The notes under the pieces were generated by a model. It ran no database searches and was not told where the DNA came from. It saw only the letters and a list, made by a program, of their open reading frames with translations. A DNA stretch of 64,000 bases from Postechiella sp039985655 (GTDB lineage: Bacteria; Bacteroidota; Bacteroidia; Flavobacteriales; Flavobacteriaceae). Shown one piece after another: positions 1 to 9,706 of the stretch (position 1 is the first letter of the stretch; every line of letters starts with the position of its first letter). Where the stretch lies: NCBI GenBank assembly GCA_039985655.1, contig JBDWSF010000040.1:62001-126000 (forward strand), in the 5' to 3' direction. Position numbers and translations under genes: made by a program.

Positions 1-1
1 T

Positions 2-1168
2 AACGCTTCCGCGGAAGACAAATTTGCTAAATGGGCAGAAACAGTGCCGTATACGTTAAGAAATCCGTTATTTCATTGGACGCAGCTAGAATTAAAACGT
101 TATTTTGATATTGATGCTGTTTTACAACCTTCAACTGCTGCTGCTATTTATCAAAAAGCAAATTCGGTTTTAGCAAACAAAACACCCGCTCAATTATTAG
201 AAGACATGAAGGTTGAAGTTGTTTGTACAACTGACGATCCTTCCGATAGTTTAGAATATCATCAGCAAATTGCTAAACAAAATTTTTACACGAAAGTATT
301 TCCAACATTTAGATCGGATAATTTATTTTTTATTCAACAAGAGACTTTTAAAAACTATTTAACGACACTTTCAAAAGCCGTAGATTTTTCTATTCAGTCT
401 TTTTCAGATCTTATAAAAGCTATCGATTCTAGAATTGATTTCTTTCATGAAAATGGTTGCCGATTATCAGATTATGGTGTTAGTGGCGCATTCACTATTG
501 TAGATTATACGGATGATGAAGTTTCTGAAATTTTCAGTAAATATTTAAACGGAGTATCACTGTCCTCATCAGAAATAAACAAATACAAATCGGCTATTTA
601 CCTCCATTTAGGGAAAAAATATCACGAGAAAAACTGGGTACAACAATATCATTTAGGGCCATTAAGAAATAACAACAAACGTTTACAACAACAAGTTGGA
701 GCAGATGCTGGTTGCGATTCAATTGGCGATTATTCTATGGCCGAATCGATGTCTAAATTATTCAACCAATTAGACGAAACCAATCAACTGGCTAAAACCA
801 TTTCTTATAATTTAAATCCATCACAAAACGAAGTATTCGCTACTATGATGGGGAATTTTAACGGTTCAGACTGTCCCGGAAAAATGCAATGGGGTTCTGC
901 TTGGTGGTTTTTAGACCAAAAAGATGGCATGGAAAAACAAATGAATACCTTATCTAGTTTGGGCTTATTAAGTCGTTTTGTTGGTATGCTTACAGACAGT
1001 CGTAGTTTTTTATCATTTCCAAGACATGAATATTTTAGACGTATTTTATGTAACTTGATTGCTGAAGATTTAAATAAAGGCCTAGTGCCCAATGATATTG
1101 AATTCTTAGGTAAAATGGTTCAAGATATTTGTTATAATAATGCCGTAAACTATTTTAAGTTTAATTAA
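2..1168 (+). CDS. uxaC: Glucuronate (uronate) isomerase, 5'-truncated by window edge
   Basis: Converts D-glucuronate to D-fructuronate, or D-galacturonate to D-tagaturonate, the first cytosolic step of uronate catabolism. The reading frame is open from base 2, before any start codon, and the text before the first possible start (KFAKWAETVPYT) already matches the family, so the gene begins outside the window. About 389 residues are visible; full UxaC proteins have about 465-470, so roughly 80 N-terminal residues, including the first metal-ligand region, are missing. Family signatures include NPLFHWT near the visible start, HLGPLRNNN, and the C-terminal SRSFLSFPRHEYFRR. It ends 13 nt before a TRAP transporter gene on the same strand, which suggests that transporter imports the uronate. 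Identification is firm; the preferred uronate is not determined. Confidence 0.95.
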   Translation, partial: NASAEDKFAKWAETVPYTLRNPLFHWTQLELKRYFDIDAVLQPSTAAAIYQKANSVLANKTPAQLLEDMKVEVVCTTDDPSDSLEYHQQIAKQNFYTKVFPTFRSDNLFFIQQETFKNYLTTLSKAVDFSIQSFSDLIKAIDSRIDFFHENGCRLSDYGVSGAFTIVDYTDDEVSEIFSKYLNGVSLSSSEINKYKSAIYLHLGKKYHEKNWVQQYHLGPLRNNNKRLQQQVGADAGCDSIGDYSMAESMSKLFNQLDETNQLAKTISYNLNPSQNEVFATMMGNFNGSDCPGKMQWGSAWWFLDQKDGMEKQMNTLSSLGLLSRFVGMLTDSRSFLSFPRHEYFRRILCNLIAEDLNKGLVPNDIEFLGKMVQDICYNNAVNYFKFN

Positions 1169-1181
1169 ATAAAAGTGTGTC

Positions 1182-2156
1182 ATGAACTATAAATTAATAC
1201 TCATAATAATTCTATTTACAGGGTTTACGTCTTGTAAAAAAGTAGATGGTACAAAGGTGCTCTATTTAGGACATACTTTGCCACAAACACACCCTGTACA
1301 CAAAGGTATTTTAGAATTTCAAAAAGCTTTAGAATTAAAATCTAAAGGCGCTTTAAAGGTTAAAATTTTTCCAGATGCACAATTAGGTTCAGAACGCGAA
1401 GTTTTAGAATTATTACAAATAGGTAGTGTAGCCGCAACTAAAGTTAGTGCTGCAACCTTGTCTAATTTCGTCCCAGAATATCATATTTTAGGCATACCTT
1501 ATTTGTTTCGCGATAAGCAACACCAGTTTGATGTTTTAGAAGGCAACATAGGGAAATCTATTTTAGAAAAAGGCTCTAAATTCTGGTTACGTGGACTTTG
1601 TTATTATGATGCTGGAAGTAGAAGTTTTTACACTAGCGAAAAAGCCATTAGAACACCAGACGATTTAAAAGGTCTTAAAATTAGAGTTATGAATAACCAG
1701 ATGGCTATTAATATGGTAAACTCTATGGGAGGTTCTGCTACACCTTTAGCTTACGGCGAATTGTATACAGCCATCCAACAAGGTGTTGTTGATGGTGCGG
1801 AAAACAATCCGCCATCGTTTGTATCATCCAATCATTATGAAATTAGTAAATATTACACGATAGATCAACACTCTTCTGTTCCCGATGTACTTGTAATAGG
1901 CACGAAATATTGGGAGGGTTTATCCGAAGAAGAAAAAATATGGGTGCAAGAAGCTGCCGACGAATCTTCTCAAGCACAAAAAGTGTTTTGGAACGAATCT
2001 GTTGAAGCATCTATGGCGACTGCAAAAAAAGCAGGTGTAGAAGTTATTATTCCAGAAAAATCTTTGTTTGCCGAAAAATCAAAATCTGTTGTTGAAGACT
2101 TTATGAAAGCATATCCAGAAATGGCTCCCATTGTAAAACAAATTAAAAACCAATAA
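1182..2156 (+). CDS. dctP: TRAP transporter substrate-binding lipoprotein (DctP family)
   Basis: Solute receptor of a tripartite ATP-independent periplasmic transporter: it binds a carboxylate-type substrate outside the inner membrane and delivers it to the DctQ-DctM permease. The 324-residue protein has a lipoprotein signal ending in FTSC, with Cys18 as the acylation site, then the DctP fold with LGHTLPQTHP near the N terminus and the family segment LKGLKIRV followed by QGVVDGAENNPP. The Arg in KIRV is the usual carboxylate ligand of the family. Lipid anchoring is common for TRAP receptors in Bacteroidota. It lies 13 nt after uxaC and 2 nt before dctQ, so all four genes are probably one operon. 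Uronate as substrate is inferred from the neighbour only. Confidence 0.93.
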   Translation: MNYKLILIIILFTGFTSCKKVDGTKVLYLGHTLPQTHPVHKGILEFQKALELKSKGALKVKIFPDAQLGSEREVLELLQIGSVAATKVSAATLSNFVPEYHILGIPYLFRDKQHQFDVLEGNIGKSILEKGSKFWLRGLCYYDAGSRSFYTSEKAIRTPDDLKGLKIRVMNNQMAINMVNSMGGSATPLAYGELYTAIQQGVVDGAENNPPSFVSSNHYEISKYYTIDQHSSVPDVLVIGTKYWEGLSEEEKIWVQEAADESSQAQKVFWNESVEASMATAKKAGVEVIIPEKSLFAEKSKSVVEDFMKAYPEMAPIVKQIKNQ

Positions 2157-2158
2157 TT

Positions 2159-2650
2159 ATGAGTAAATCTGAACTTATCTTTAATAAAGTCAATAAAATT
2201 CTTGAATTGACCTTAGTTTCAATTTTTGCGCTTTTGGTTTTAGATGTATTATTCCAAGTCTTTTCAAGGTATATTATAGGAACATCTTTTACATGGACAG
2301 AAGAATTCGCTCGGTTTTCCTTGATATGGATGACCATTTTAGGCGCCGCATACCTTAATGCCAAAAGAGAACATTTATCTATGGATTTCTTATACGAGAA
2401 ATTCTCTGTGTCCAATAAAAGAAAAGTATCTATTCTTATAGAAGTATTTGTCCTTCTTTTTGCTTTAATCGTTATGGTTATAGGAGGTGGGAATTTAGTT
2501 TATACCACGTTACATTTAGAACAACTTTCGGGTACACTGCGTATTCCTTTAGGTTATGTATACGCTATTATGCCTTTTAGCGGATTGCTAATTATGTGCT
2601 TTTCGATATATCACATTTCAAATATTTACAAAAACAAAATCAACAATTAA
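2159..2650 (+). CDS. dctQ: TRAP transporter small permease subunit
   Basis: Small integral-membrane subunit of the TRAP transporter, which supports the large subunit DctM. The 163-residue protein has four hydrophobic segments, at about residues 15-37, 48-68, 88-112 and 127-150, and carries the family segment FTWTEEFARFSLIWM between the first two. It starts 2 nt after the dctP stop codon and ends 2 nt before dctM, the tight spacing of a single translated operon. Identification rests on order (P-Q-M), size, topology and the TWTEE motif. Confidence 0.92.
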   Translation: MSKSELIFNKVNKILELTLVSIFALLVLDVLFQVFSRYIIGTSFTWTEEFARFSLIWMTILGAAYLNAKREHLSMDFLYEKFSVSNKRKVSILIEVFVLLFALIVMVIGGGNLVYTTLHLEQLSGTLRIPLGYVYAIMPFSGLLIMCFSIYHISNIYKNKINN

Positions 2651-2652
2651 TT

Positions 2653-3960
2653 ATGAGTATAGAAGTTATAAGTATTCTCGTTTTGTTTGTAAGTTTCTTT
2701 GGTCTTTTATTATTAAAGGTTCCTGTCGCTTACAGTATAGGAATAGCCACAACATTAAGTTTATTGTTGAATATTGATAATTTACCAGGAATAACAACCA
2801 TAGCACAACGTATGACAACTGGTATTGATAGTTTTGCTTTATTGGCCATTCCATTTTTTGTTTTGGCTGGTGAAATTATGAAACGTGGCGGTATTGCTAA
2901 TCGACTCATTAATTTTGCAAAATCTTTGGTTTCAAGCCTACCAGGAGGCTTGGCTTATGTTAACGTATTAGCATCTATGCTTTTTGGTGCCATTTCTGGT
3001 TCTGCCCTAGCTGCAGCATCAGCAATTGGTTCGATTATGACCGATAGAATGGAAGACGAAGGTTACCCAAGAACATTAAGTGCCTCTGTAAACATTACAG
3101 CTTCCACAACAGGTTTGTTAATCCCGCCAAGTAATATTTTAATCGTATATGCTTTAGCCAGTGGAGGAACGGCTTCTGTAGCTGCTTTATTTATTGCTGG
3201 TTATTTACCAGGTATTTTATTAGGTTTTGCCATTATGGGCTATGTCGCTTTTATTGCTATTAGCAAAGGATACGCAAGAGGAAAACGTGCCACTTTATTT
3301 GAAGTATGGACCTTTTTTAGAAAAGCTTTTTTCAGTTTACTATTATTAGTGATTGTCGTTGGAGGTATTGTAGCAGGAATTTTTACTGCTACCGAAGCTT
3401 CTGTAATTGCAGTATTATACGCTGCTGTACTATCTTTAATTTATGGAGATATGAAAACAAAAGATTTTCCTGAGGTTTTACTAACAAGTGCAAAAACGAC
3501 GGCAGTTGTTATGTTTTTAATTTGTACATCTATGGCTATGTCTTGGTTATTTTCGTTTGAAAGTATTCCTGAAATGATTAGCTCCTTTTTATTAGACTCG
3601 TTAAGTAATAAGTTCTTAATCTTTTTAGCTATAAATGTTATTTTACTTGTTATTGGAACCTTTATGGATATGACGCCAGCGGTTTTAATATTTACACCCA
3701 TTTTTCTTCCTGTAGTTACCACTTTAGGAATGGATCCTGTGCATTTTGGAATTGTTATCGTATTAAACCTATGTATTGGTATTTGTACGCCTCCTGTTGG
3801 CACCTTACTCTTTGTAGGTAGTGGCGTTGCCAAAGTTTCGGTCACGCAGGTTATAAGACCTTTACTTCCGTTTTTAGCAATCATGGTAATCGTATTAATG
3901 CTAATCAGTTATATTCCAGAAATATCAATGTTTTTACCAAGATTATTTGGATTGAAATAA
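2653..3960 (+). CDS. dctM: TRAP transporter large permease subunit
   Basis: Transport channel of the TRAP system, a sodium-coupled carrier of the ion-transporter superfamily in the inner membrane. The protein has 435 residues and about a dozen membrane segments. Signatures are FFVLAGEIMKRGGIANRLI, the loop GAISGSALAAASAIGSIM, and the C-terminal NLCIGICTPPVGTLLFVG. An in-frame start exists at 2596 inside dctQ, but the start at 2653 follows the dctQ stop by 2 nt and begins with the expected first membrane helix, so I chose it. The strong hairpin after the stop (4011-4041) ends the uxaC-dctPQM transcript. Confidence 0.94.
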   Translation: MSIEVISILVLFVSFFGLLLLKVPVAYSIGIATTLSLLLNIDNLPGITTIAQRMTTGIDSFALLAIPFFVLAGEIMKRGGIANRLINFAKSLVSSLPGGLAYVNVLASMLFGAISGSALAAASAIGSIMTDRMEDEGYPRTLSASVNITASTTGLLIPPSNILIVYALASGGTASVAALFIAGYLPGILLGFAIMGYVAFIAISKGYARGKRATLFEVWTFFRKAFFSLLLLVIVVGGIVAGIFTATEASVIAVLYAAVLSLIYGDMKTKDFPEVLLTSAKTTAVVMFLICTSMAMSWLFSFESIPEMISSFLLDSLSNKFLIFLAINVILLVIGTFMDMTPAVLIFTPIFLPVVTTLGMDPVHFGIVIVLNLCIGICTPPVGTLLFVGSGVAKVSVTQVIRPLLPFLAIMVIVLMLISYIPEISMFLPRLFGLK

Positions 3961-4010
3961 ACAGATTATTTTCTGCGTTTTACTTTAATCGCAATTATTT
4001 ATAAATGAGG

Positions 4011-4044
4011 AGGTGTCTAAAAAGTAAACTTTTAGACACCTTTT
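4011..4044 (+). terminator. Rho-independent terminator of uxaC-dctPQM
   Basis: A perfect 12-bp stem, aggtgtctaaaa (4011-4022) with its complement at 4030-4041, closes a 7-nt loop and runs into a T stretch from 4041. It lies 50 nt after the dctM stop. Confidence 0.85.
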
Positions 4045-4100
4045 CTATTTTAATACTTTACTACTAACCAGAGATCGATTAATAAATTCGTTACTTTAAC

Positions 4101-4180
4101 CCTGCAAGAGGTTTTTGAAACCTTGTAAATCTATTTTGCTTAATTATAATACCTACAAGATTTCAAAAACCTTTTGCAGG
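4101..4180. repeat. Imperfect inverted repeat, interspersed palindromic element
   Basis: Arms at 4101-4126 (cctgcaagaggtttttgaaa...) and 4154-4180 pair over about 26 bp with two irregular positions, around a 27-nt AT-rich spacer. It sits between dctM and the convergent 1640-residue protein gene. The sequence resembles the short palindromes based on 'tacaaggtttt...aaaccttgcagg' that I recall as scattered through flavobacterial intergenic regions. It may also help terminate the minus-strand gene that stops at 4200. Confidence 0.6.
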
Positions 4181-4199
4181 ATATAAAAACAACTCGCTA

Positions 4200-7100
4200 T
4201 TACTTAATTATCACTTTTCTATTAACGAAACCATTCTCTGTATTTAATTTAAAAATATAAATACCTGTATCTATTTTAGTTGGAACGGTAATATGTTTTA
4301 AAGTACTATTCACTTCTAATACTTGCAGTTCTTGACCAAGTAAGTTATATACTATCACCTCTGAAATATAAGTATCTAAATCTTTCTTAACTACAATTTC
4401 AGATTCATCTGTATCATAATACAACAATACATTTTCTAGCGTCTCTATACCACCTGTGCTTAAAGAACCGCTAGCAGCCTGAAATACTAACTTAAAACGA
4501 TCATTATAAGTCCCTGCTTCAAGGTCTATTTCAAATGATGTACTATTTATTTGGTGCGTTTGCCCAGTAACCTCATCTTTTATATAAATCGGTAAATTTG
4601 AATCTATATTTTCTAACTCATCTATTTTAATAACGATCAAGCCAGATTCTTTTACCACGACTCCTAATGAAAATTCTTGAGTCGAATTTAAATTGTTAAC
4701 CCCTTGTATTACGAATTTATTATCACTAAAATCCCAATACATATCTTCTTCATTAACATCGACCATTAAGGCATCATATCCCATATCGAAACCATCAGAT
4801 GCAAAATCATTAACCCCTAATACAATTTGTCTATGATATCCTTTAGGAGAATCGAACATTAATTTTATAATTGGCGTATCATTATCACTTTCGCTATTTG
4901 CACTACTATCTTTTTTACTTGAAGATTTTAAAAACAAAGACGTTGAACCATCTTCGGTTGCATAAATACGTTGACTGTTTTTAAATATGATCGTACCACC
5001 ATCAATAGGGTCTATTTGAACACCATTATTATCTAAAAGACCTGTTTTTACCTCTGTTGAAACAAAAAAGCCTTGATTTACTGCAATATATTCACCAGGA
5101 ATCTTAGTGCCCTCTGCAGGAGATCCACCATCTGATGTATTATTAATACGTGCATCATTAGAAATGGCTTCTGCTCCAGTTAATAAATTCCGAGTGGCAT
5201 AACCCCCTACATAAGCTCCTAAAGAATGTGAGTTCTCTTCCCCAAAATGATCCCAGAAATATAACGCGCCATTAATAACGGTTTCTGTATTATTTCCACC
5301 ATCGGTTGTACTTAAATTATCCAAAATAAATTCGGTAGCATCAATTGCTGATGGATATGGGTTCCCTATTAGTCTTTCTTTATCTTCAGAAGTACTATCC
5401 AATACTAAAGTAACATCTCCATTATAAGGCAAACCTTTAAACACATAATTTTGTTCATCCGTAATTGCAACAGAACCAGATGTTCCTTTCATTGTAAAAC
5501 CTTCTCCTGCACTTAAAGACGATGTTTCGTCTATACTTATCCAAGCATCATAATCATTCGCTGGCCCATAGAATTTATATAACCAGTAGCTACTGATCGT
5601 TCTTGATAAACCTGGTGGAGTTGTACTGCCTGAATAAGGAGTATAAGCCGTATCAAAACTAAGGTCTACATAACCATCTGAATCGGTTCCATTTTTTAAA
5701 ACCGTTGTTATAGTATGACTTGTATTAGTTGCTGAAACTCCAGTTCCTCTAGACGCTGCAACACCTGATACAATTGGACCTACTGAAGATGACCAATAAT
5801 TATAGTTAAAGCCATTAGCCGTACCTTGTTGGTCTCTTTCAATATAACCTCCACTATCTGCATCTATAATACTGCCTTCTGTTTGGATTAATTGAGATTC
5901 TCCAACCAAATCTATAACGCCATCTAGTTCTAAATAATGTGACACTGTAAGAGCTTGTCCTGCATTGTCTTCAGGAAATGCTGTTACCGTAGGATCTGCG
6001 ATCGTTAGCGTTCCTGTTGTTTGTGTTAAACCTAAGATAGAAATATCTCTATCTCCCGAAGAGATAGAATGATCTAATTGTACAATATTCCAATCTATCA
6101 TGGTTGTTCCATCTAAAGCTAAAGAATTCGGAATAACTTGATCGGCATTATTACTCCATGTTGACGCAGTATCCCAAGTTGCACCTCCACTTGCTGTAAC
6201 ATATGGTAACGGTGCGGTTTGATCATCAACTAACGCTTTTGTTTTATCTAAATAATTCAACCTTAAGAAATAACGCTCATCCGTTTTTCCTTCGGTAGTC
6301 GAACCATAAAATGAATTGAAATCATAATACGCCCTAAGATCTGCCCATGGCATCCCTTGCAGTCCATTACTAGATGCATCATAGGGTAATATTTTACCCG
6401 CGACATAATCCGTTCCACTAATATCAAGTCTTTCGACCTCTTGATTCATAAGATATCTAATTTGGGCTTGCGTTAATGCGATATCCCAAACATAAACCTC
6501 ATCAATTTCACCTAATAAATAATTAGAAATATCATCCTTTGCTTTATATAAAGCACCTATGGTATAATGATTAGAATTAGGTGACGGGTGCACAATATTT
6601 GGCACAGATTTATCTAAAACACCATCAAAATACATAAAAAGTGTAGCACTGTCATATACAAATGTTGTATGATGCCATTTTCCATCATCTACCTCCATAT
6701 CCGATGTATATTTTGGTGTTACTGCATCATCAATATACACTTCTATATTCCCTGACGTATTTAATCTAATTTGTAATTTCTCTCCTTTTGCCATTACAGT
6801 TCTATTGCTAGCATTTGCTGCACATTTAATCCAAGTAGATATGGTAAACGAATCTGTATTTAAGTTAAGCAAATATTCTCCCACCAGGTAATCTCCAGAT
6901 ACAATAGTCATAGAATGGTTTTCTGAAAATTTAGACACTTTAGCAAACGTAAAGTATTTAGTGCCTTCAAAATCATACCACGTTTTATAAACTTGATTTC
7001 CATCTTTATCTAAAATAGGGGTACCATAAAGATCATGTGTACTAATTTTTAAAGGAATAACATCAATAATATCTGCATCTCCAAAGGCATCGGAGTCTGA

Positions 7101-9122
7101 AACAACTAAAGCATACTCTTCATCTGTTCCTAAAGAAAAACTACTAAATGCTGTTTCTGGTATCCCTAAATAAACATTTTCTACATCTCCGCCAGAACCC
7201 GATTTTATAGATTCAACAATTTTCCATTTTCTATCCATACGCGTTAAAGACGTTGTTATACCCGAAGCAATAGTAACTGTGTTTGTGCTGACTCCAGAGA
7301 ATGATGCATCATTACAACCCCAAACTAAAAAATCGCCATCTTCGTTAAACTCATTTGTATTATCACTATTGATGTCGAATAATCCTCCTAAACCAATGGT
7401 TACTTCGTTTGAAGTATTAACGGTTTTTGATTGTTTTTGATTTAAATCAGAATCGTCATCTCTACCAATTCCAGCTACATGATGGTTGTACCCTAAATTT
7501 GCAGAAACATCCCATACTGGTGTTGCACTAAAAGAGTTCATATAATCTTTTGTAGCTTCATTTGACGTCCCTAGGGTTATTCCATATTTAATAGCTAAAT
7601 ACGATTCTATTTTTTGACGATCTCCAGCATCTAGTTTTGAAGCAAATGTGAAAATTTCTGCAACCCGACCATTTAAAGACCCAACACCTTCATAATTTTT
7701 ACCAATCCAATACTTACTCCCTGAAACATTACTAAACGTACCTGTTGTTGACGTTGTTAATGTTACCGAGTTATATAAAATTTCTTGATCTGAAGGCGAA
7801 CTATCAGAATCGTTAGTAACATTTATGATACCTACATTAGAATAACTTTTACTAGTGCTCGTTTCTGCGGTACCATAAAAAGTACCTCCAGGTATGTTTT
7901 TATTGTATGATAAAACTTCATTAGTAAATTCGGAAGAATAATCACCAAAACCAATACCTGTTACATCTCCAGTAGTTTCTGTATCTACTCCTGAAAAAAT
8001 GGTGCTTTTTGAAGCCACATTGGACATTGCTGCATCGGGAATCATGACAATAAAAATATCTTCACTATAAAAGCCATTTGAACTGTTATACATATATTGA
8101 TTTACACTCCCGCCATCATTCTCAAATTGAATAACAGGGTTAAAATTAATATTATCGTCTAAAGTATCTAAATAACTAGGTTCATTTCCTAAATCGGTTG
8201 TGGCAGATTTCAAATTGGTACCAACGTCTAACCAGTCAGTAACTGAACCACTAGATTCTGTAATACCTCGAGTAGATTTTAACCAAAGTCTAAAATCGGC
8301 AGTCACGCCACCAGGTCCAGGGATACTATAATTAAACATTTCTGCACTTACAGTAAAGGTAAAGGTTGTATTATCGTTATTACTTATGCTAATCACTGAA
8401 GTCTGTGTTCCTGATAATGCTGGAGCAGTAAAATCAACATCAATAACCATAAAACCGTATGACGCTACAGCATAAGGAATTGGATAAGGAGAACTTACTG
8501 CAAAATCACTATTTGATGTCGCTAACGCTGTAACAGCAAGATCACAACTCCCAATATTAGTCACTACATATTGCCTTGTTACCGTAGCGCCTTCATCTAC
8601 TACACCAAAGTAGGTTCCATTTGTATCAGAAGTAGTCGTATCGCCATGATAAATATCTGCAGATGGGCTACCACCTATAACATAAATTTCTGGTGACGAC
8701 CCCATGGAAAGCGTAAAACTAAAATCTGGAGAATCTTGATTATTCTCTATTGTAATGTCTGTACTTGCGCTACAATTACTACTTATATTAGTTACCGTAA
8801 AATAAATATTTTTTACACCACTAGAACAATGTGATGCTTTTATATTTTGCGGAAGATTACTACTCGTATATGTAATAGAAAACTCTGTATTATTACTCAA
8901 AGTAATATCTTCAATTTTTACATTACCACAATTACTTCTAACGTTAGTTATATCAAATTCCACAGCACTACCTGCCGTAATTGATACAGTAGATCCGTCA
9001 GTTACAGTTGCACCTCCTAAGATATCAACTTGCATATTTTGGGCACTAGCAAAAAATGTACTTAGTATAAACATGACACATGTGTATACTAAAAAAGAGA
9101 TTAAGTTCTGTTTTTTTTTCAT
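4200..9122 (-). CDS. Large secreted LamG-domain protein with type IX sorting domain
   Basis: A 1640-residue secreted protein, probably anchored to the cell surface. A signal peptide covers residues 1-27 (cleavage near FASAQ). Residues ~30-270 look like two immunoglobulin-like 'choice-of-anchor' domains. Residues ~277-520 resemble the flavobacterial concanavalin-like module that ends in SYLAIKYGITL. A LamG/laminin-G fold lies at ~737-890 (FTISTWIK, DGKWHHTTFVYD, GEIDEVYVWDIALT). The rest to ~1555 is beta-rich and unassigned. Residues ~1560-1640 form a type A C-terminal sorting domain (VYNLLGQEL..., ending GFVNRKVIIK), the signal removed by PorU, which is encoded in this window. No catalytic domain is recognised; adhesion or glycan binding is inferred. 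It is monocistronic, convergent with the TRAP operon. Confidence 0.85.
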   Translation of the reverse strand: MKKKQNLISFLVYTCVMFILSTFFASAQNMQVDILGGATVTDGSTVSITAGSAVEFDITNVRSNCGNVKIEDITLSNNTEFSITYTSSNLPQNIKASHCSSGVKNIYFTVTNISSNCSASTDITIENNQDSPDFSFTLSMGSSPEIYVIGGSPSADIYHGDTTTSDTNGTYFGVVDEGATVTRQYVVTNIGSCDLAVTALATSNSDFAVSSPYPIPYAVASYGFMVIDVDFTAPALSGTQTSVISISNNDNTTFTFTVSAEMFNYSIPGPGGVTADFRLWLKSTRGITESSGSVTDWLDVGTNLKSATTDLGNEPSYLDTLDDNINFNPVIQFENDGGSVNQYMYNSSNGFYSEDIFIVMIPDAAMSNVASKSTIFSGVDTETTGDVTGIGFGDYSSEFTNEVLSYNKNIPGGTFYGTAETSTSKSYSNVGIINVTNDSDSSPSDQEILYNSVTLTTSTTGTFSNVSGSKYWIGKNYEGVGSLNGRVAEIFTFASKLDAGDRQKIESYLAIKYGITLGTSNEATKDYMNSFSATPVWDVSANLGYNHHVAGIGRDDDSDLNQKQSKTVNTSNEVTIGLGGLFDINSDNTNEFNEDGDFLVWGCNDASFSGVSTNTVTIASGITTSLTRMDRKWKIVESIKSGSGGDVENVYLGIPETAFSSFSLGTDEEYALVVSDSDAFGDADIIDVIPLKISTHDLYGTPILDKDGNQVYKTWYDFEGTKYFTFAKVSKFSENHSMTIVSGDYLVGEYLLNLNTDSFTISTWIKCAANASNRTVMAKGEKLQIRLNTSGNIEVYIDDAVTPKYTSDMEVDDGKWHHTTFVYDSATLFMYFDGVLDKSVPNIVHPSPNSNHYTIGALYKAKDDISNYLLGEIDEVYVWDIALTQAQIRYLMNQEVERLDISGTDYVAGKILPYDASSNGLQGMPWADLRAYYDFNSFYGSTTEGKTDERYFLRLNYLDKTKALVDDQTAPLPYVTASGGATWDTASTWSNNADQVIPNSLALDGTTMIDWNIVQLDHSISSGDRDISILGLTQTTGTLTIADPTVTAFPEDNAGQALTVSHYLELDGVIDLVGESQLIQTEGSIIDADSGGYIERDQQGTANGFNYNYWSSSVGPIVSGVAASRGTGVSATNTSHTITTVLKNGTDSDGYVDLSFDTAYTPYSGSTTPPGLSRTISSYWLYKFYGPANDYDAWISIDETSSLSAGEGFTMKGTSGSVAITDEQNYVFKGLPYNGDVTLVLDSTSEDKERLIGNPYPSAIDATEFILDNLSTTDGGNNTETVINGALYFWDHFGEENSHSLGAYVGGYATRNLLTGAEAISNDARINNTSDGGSPAEGTKIPGEYIAVNQGFFVSTEVKTGLLDNNGVQIDPIDGGTIIFKNSQRIYATEDGSTSLFLKSSSKKDSSANSESDNDTPIIKLMFDSPKGYHRQIVLGVNDFASDGFDMGYDALMVDVNEEDMYWDFSDNKFVIQGVNNLNSTQEFSLGVVVKESGLIVIKIDELENIDSNLPIYIKDEVTGQTHQINSTSFEIDLEAGTYNDRFKLVFQAASGSLSTGGIETLENVLLYYDTDESEIVVKKDLDTYISEVIVYNLLGQELQVLEVNSTLKHITVPTKIDTGIYIFKLNTENGFVNRKVIIK

Positions 9123-9162
9123 AATTGAGAATTAAATTTTCAATTATTTTATCGATAAACAG

Positions 9163-9170
9163 CAAATTTA
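9163..9170 (-). promoter_or_regulatory. Candidate -7 element for the LamG protein gene
   Basis: CAAATTTA on the plus strand reads TAAATTTG on the minus strand, matching the Bacteroidota -7 consensus TAnnTTTG, 41 nt before the start codon. No TTG is seen at the expected -33 spacing, so support is partial. Confidence 0.4.
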
Positions 9171-9706
9171 CACTGCCAAAATACACTTTTTATTTTTAAC
9201 CACAAAATAATGTTAAAGATATAACCGCCTCGAAAAGCCTTTCCTACAAAGGGAAACGCGAATATTAATCATACTATTCTGAAACAAATTTGAGTTTATT
9301 ACAATTTTTAAATAAAATAAAGAATTTGATTTGTTGAATTATTCAACTTCTGCTAGTCTTTAGATCACATTAAAAAACACATTAATCTACTGGAAATAAA
9401 ACATTTACCATGTTGAATTTTAAAAAAATCATCAATTAATTATAATATAGCTTCTTCCGCGTTAATATTGTAGCAAAAATTTAGACCTGTTACATTCGTA
9501 GTAGAAAGACAGATATAAGCTACCAAGTAAACGACCTCAATGCAAGTATACGAGGCATTCAATAGGACATGTTTTTTAAAGATCCTAAGCAAGTTTCGAG
9601 GTATTAAACCTAAAGATCCTGCTAAAAATCGGGATTAGTTCAACTACCAATTTTAAAAACATGGCTTCGCAACTTTTCAAAATAGAGTTTTACTAATAAA
9701 ATTATT
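9171..9706. other. Intergenic region, no intact gene
   Basis: AT-rich up to about 9470. The part from 9480 to 9640 has a more gene-like composition. It contains two short open stretches ending in stops: one starts at the ATG near 9569, the other ends RGIKPKDPAKNRD at 9638. The 9-mer aaagatcct occurs twice there. No intact ORF or insertion-sequence end could be recognised; this may be a decayed gene remnant. Confidence 0.3.

Noticed and set aside
2596..2652. Upstream in-frame start for dctM
   Set aside because: It lies inside dctQ and adds a polar stretch; the start at 2653, 2 nt after dctQ, fits the family N terminus.
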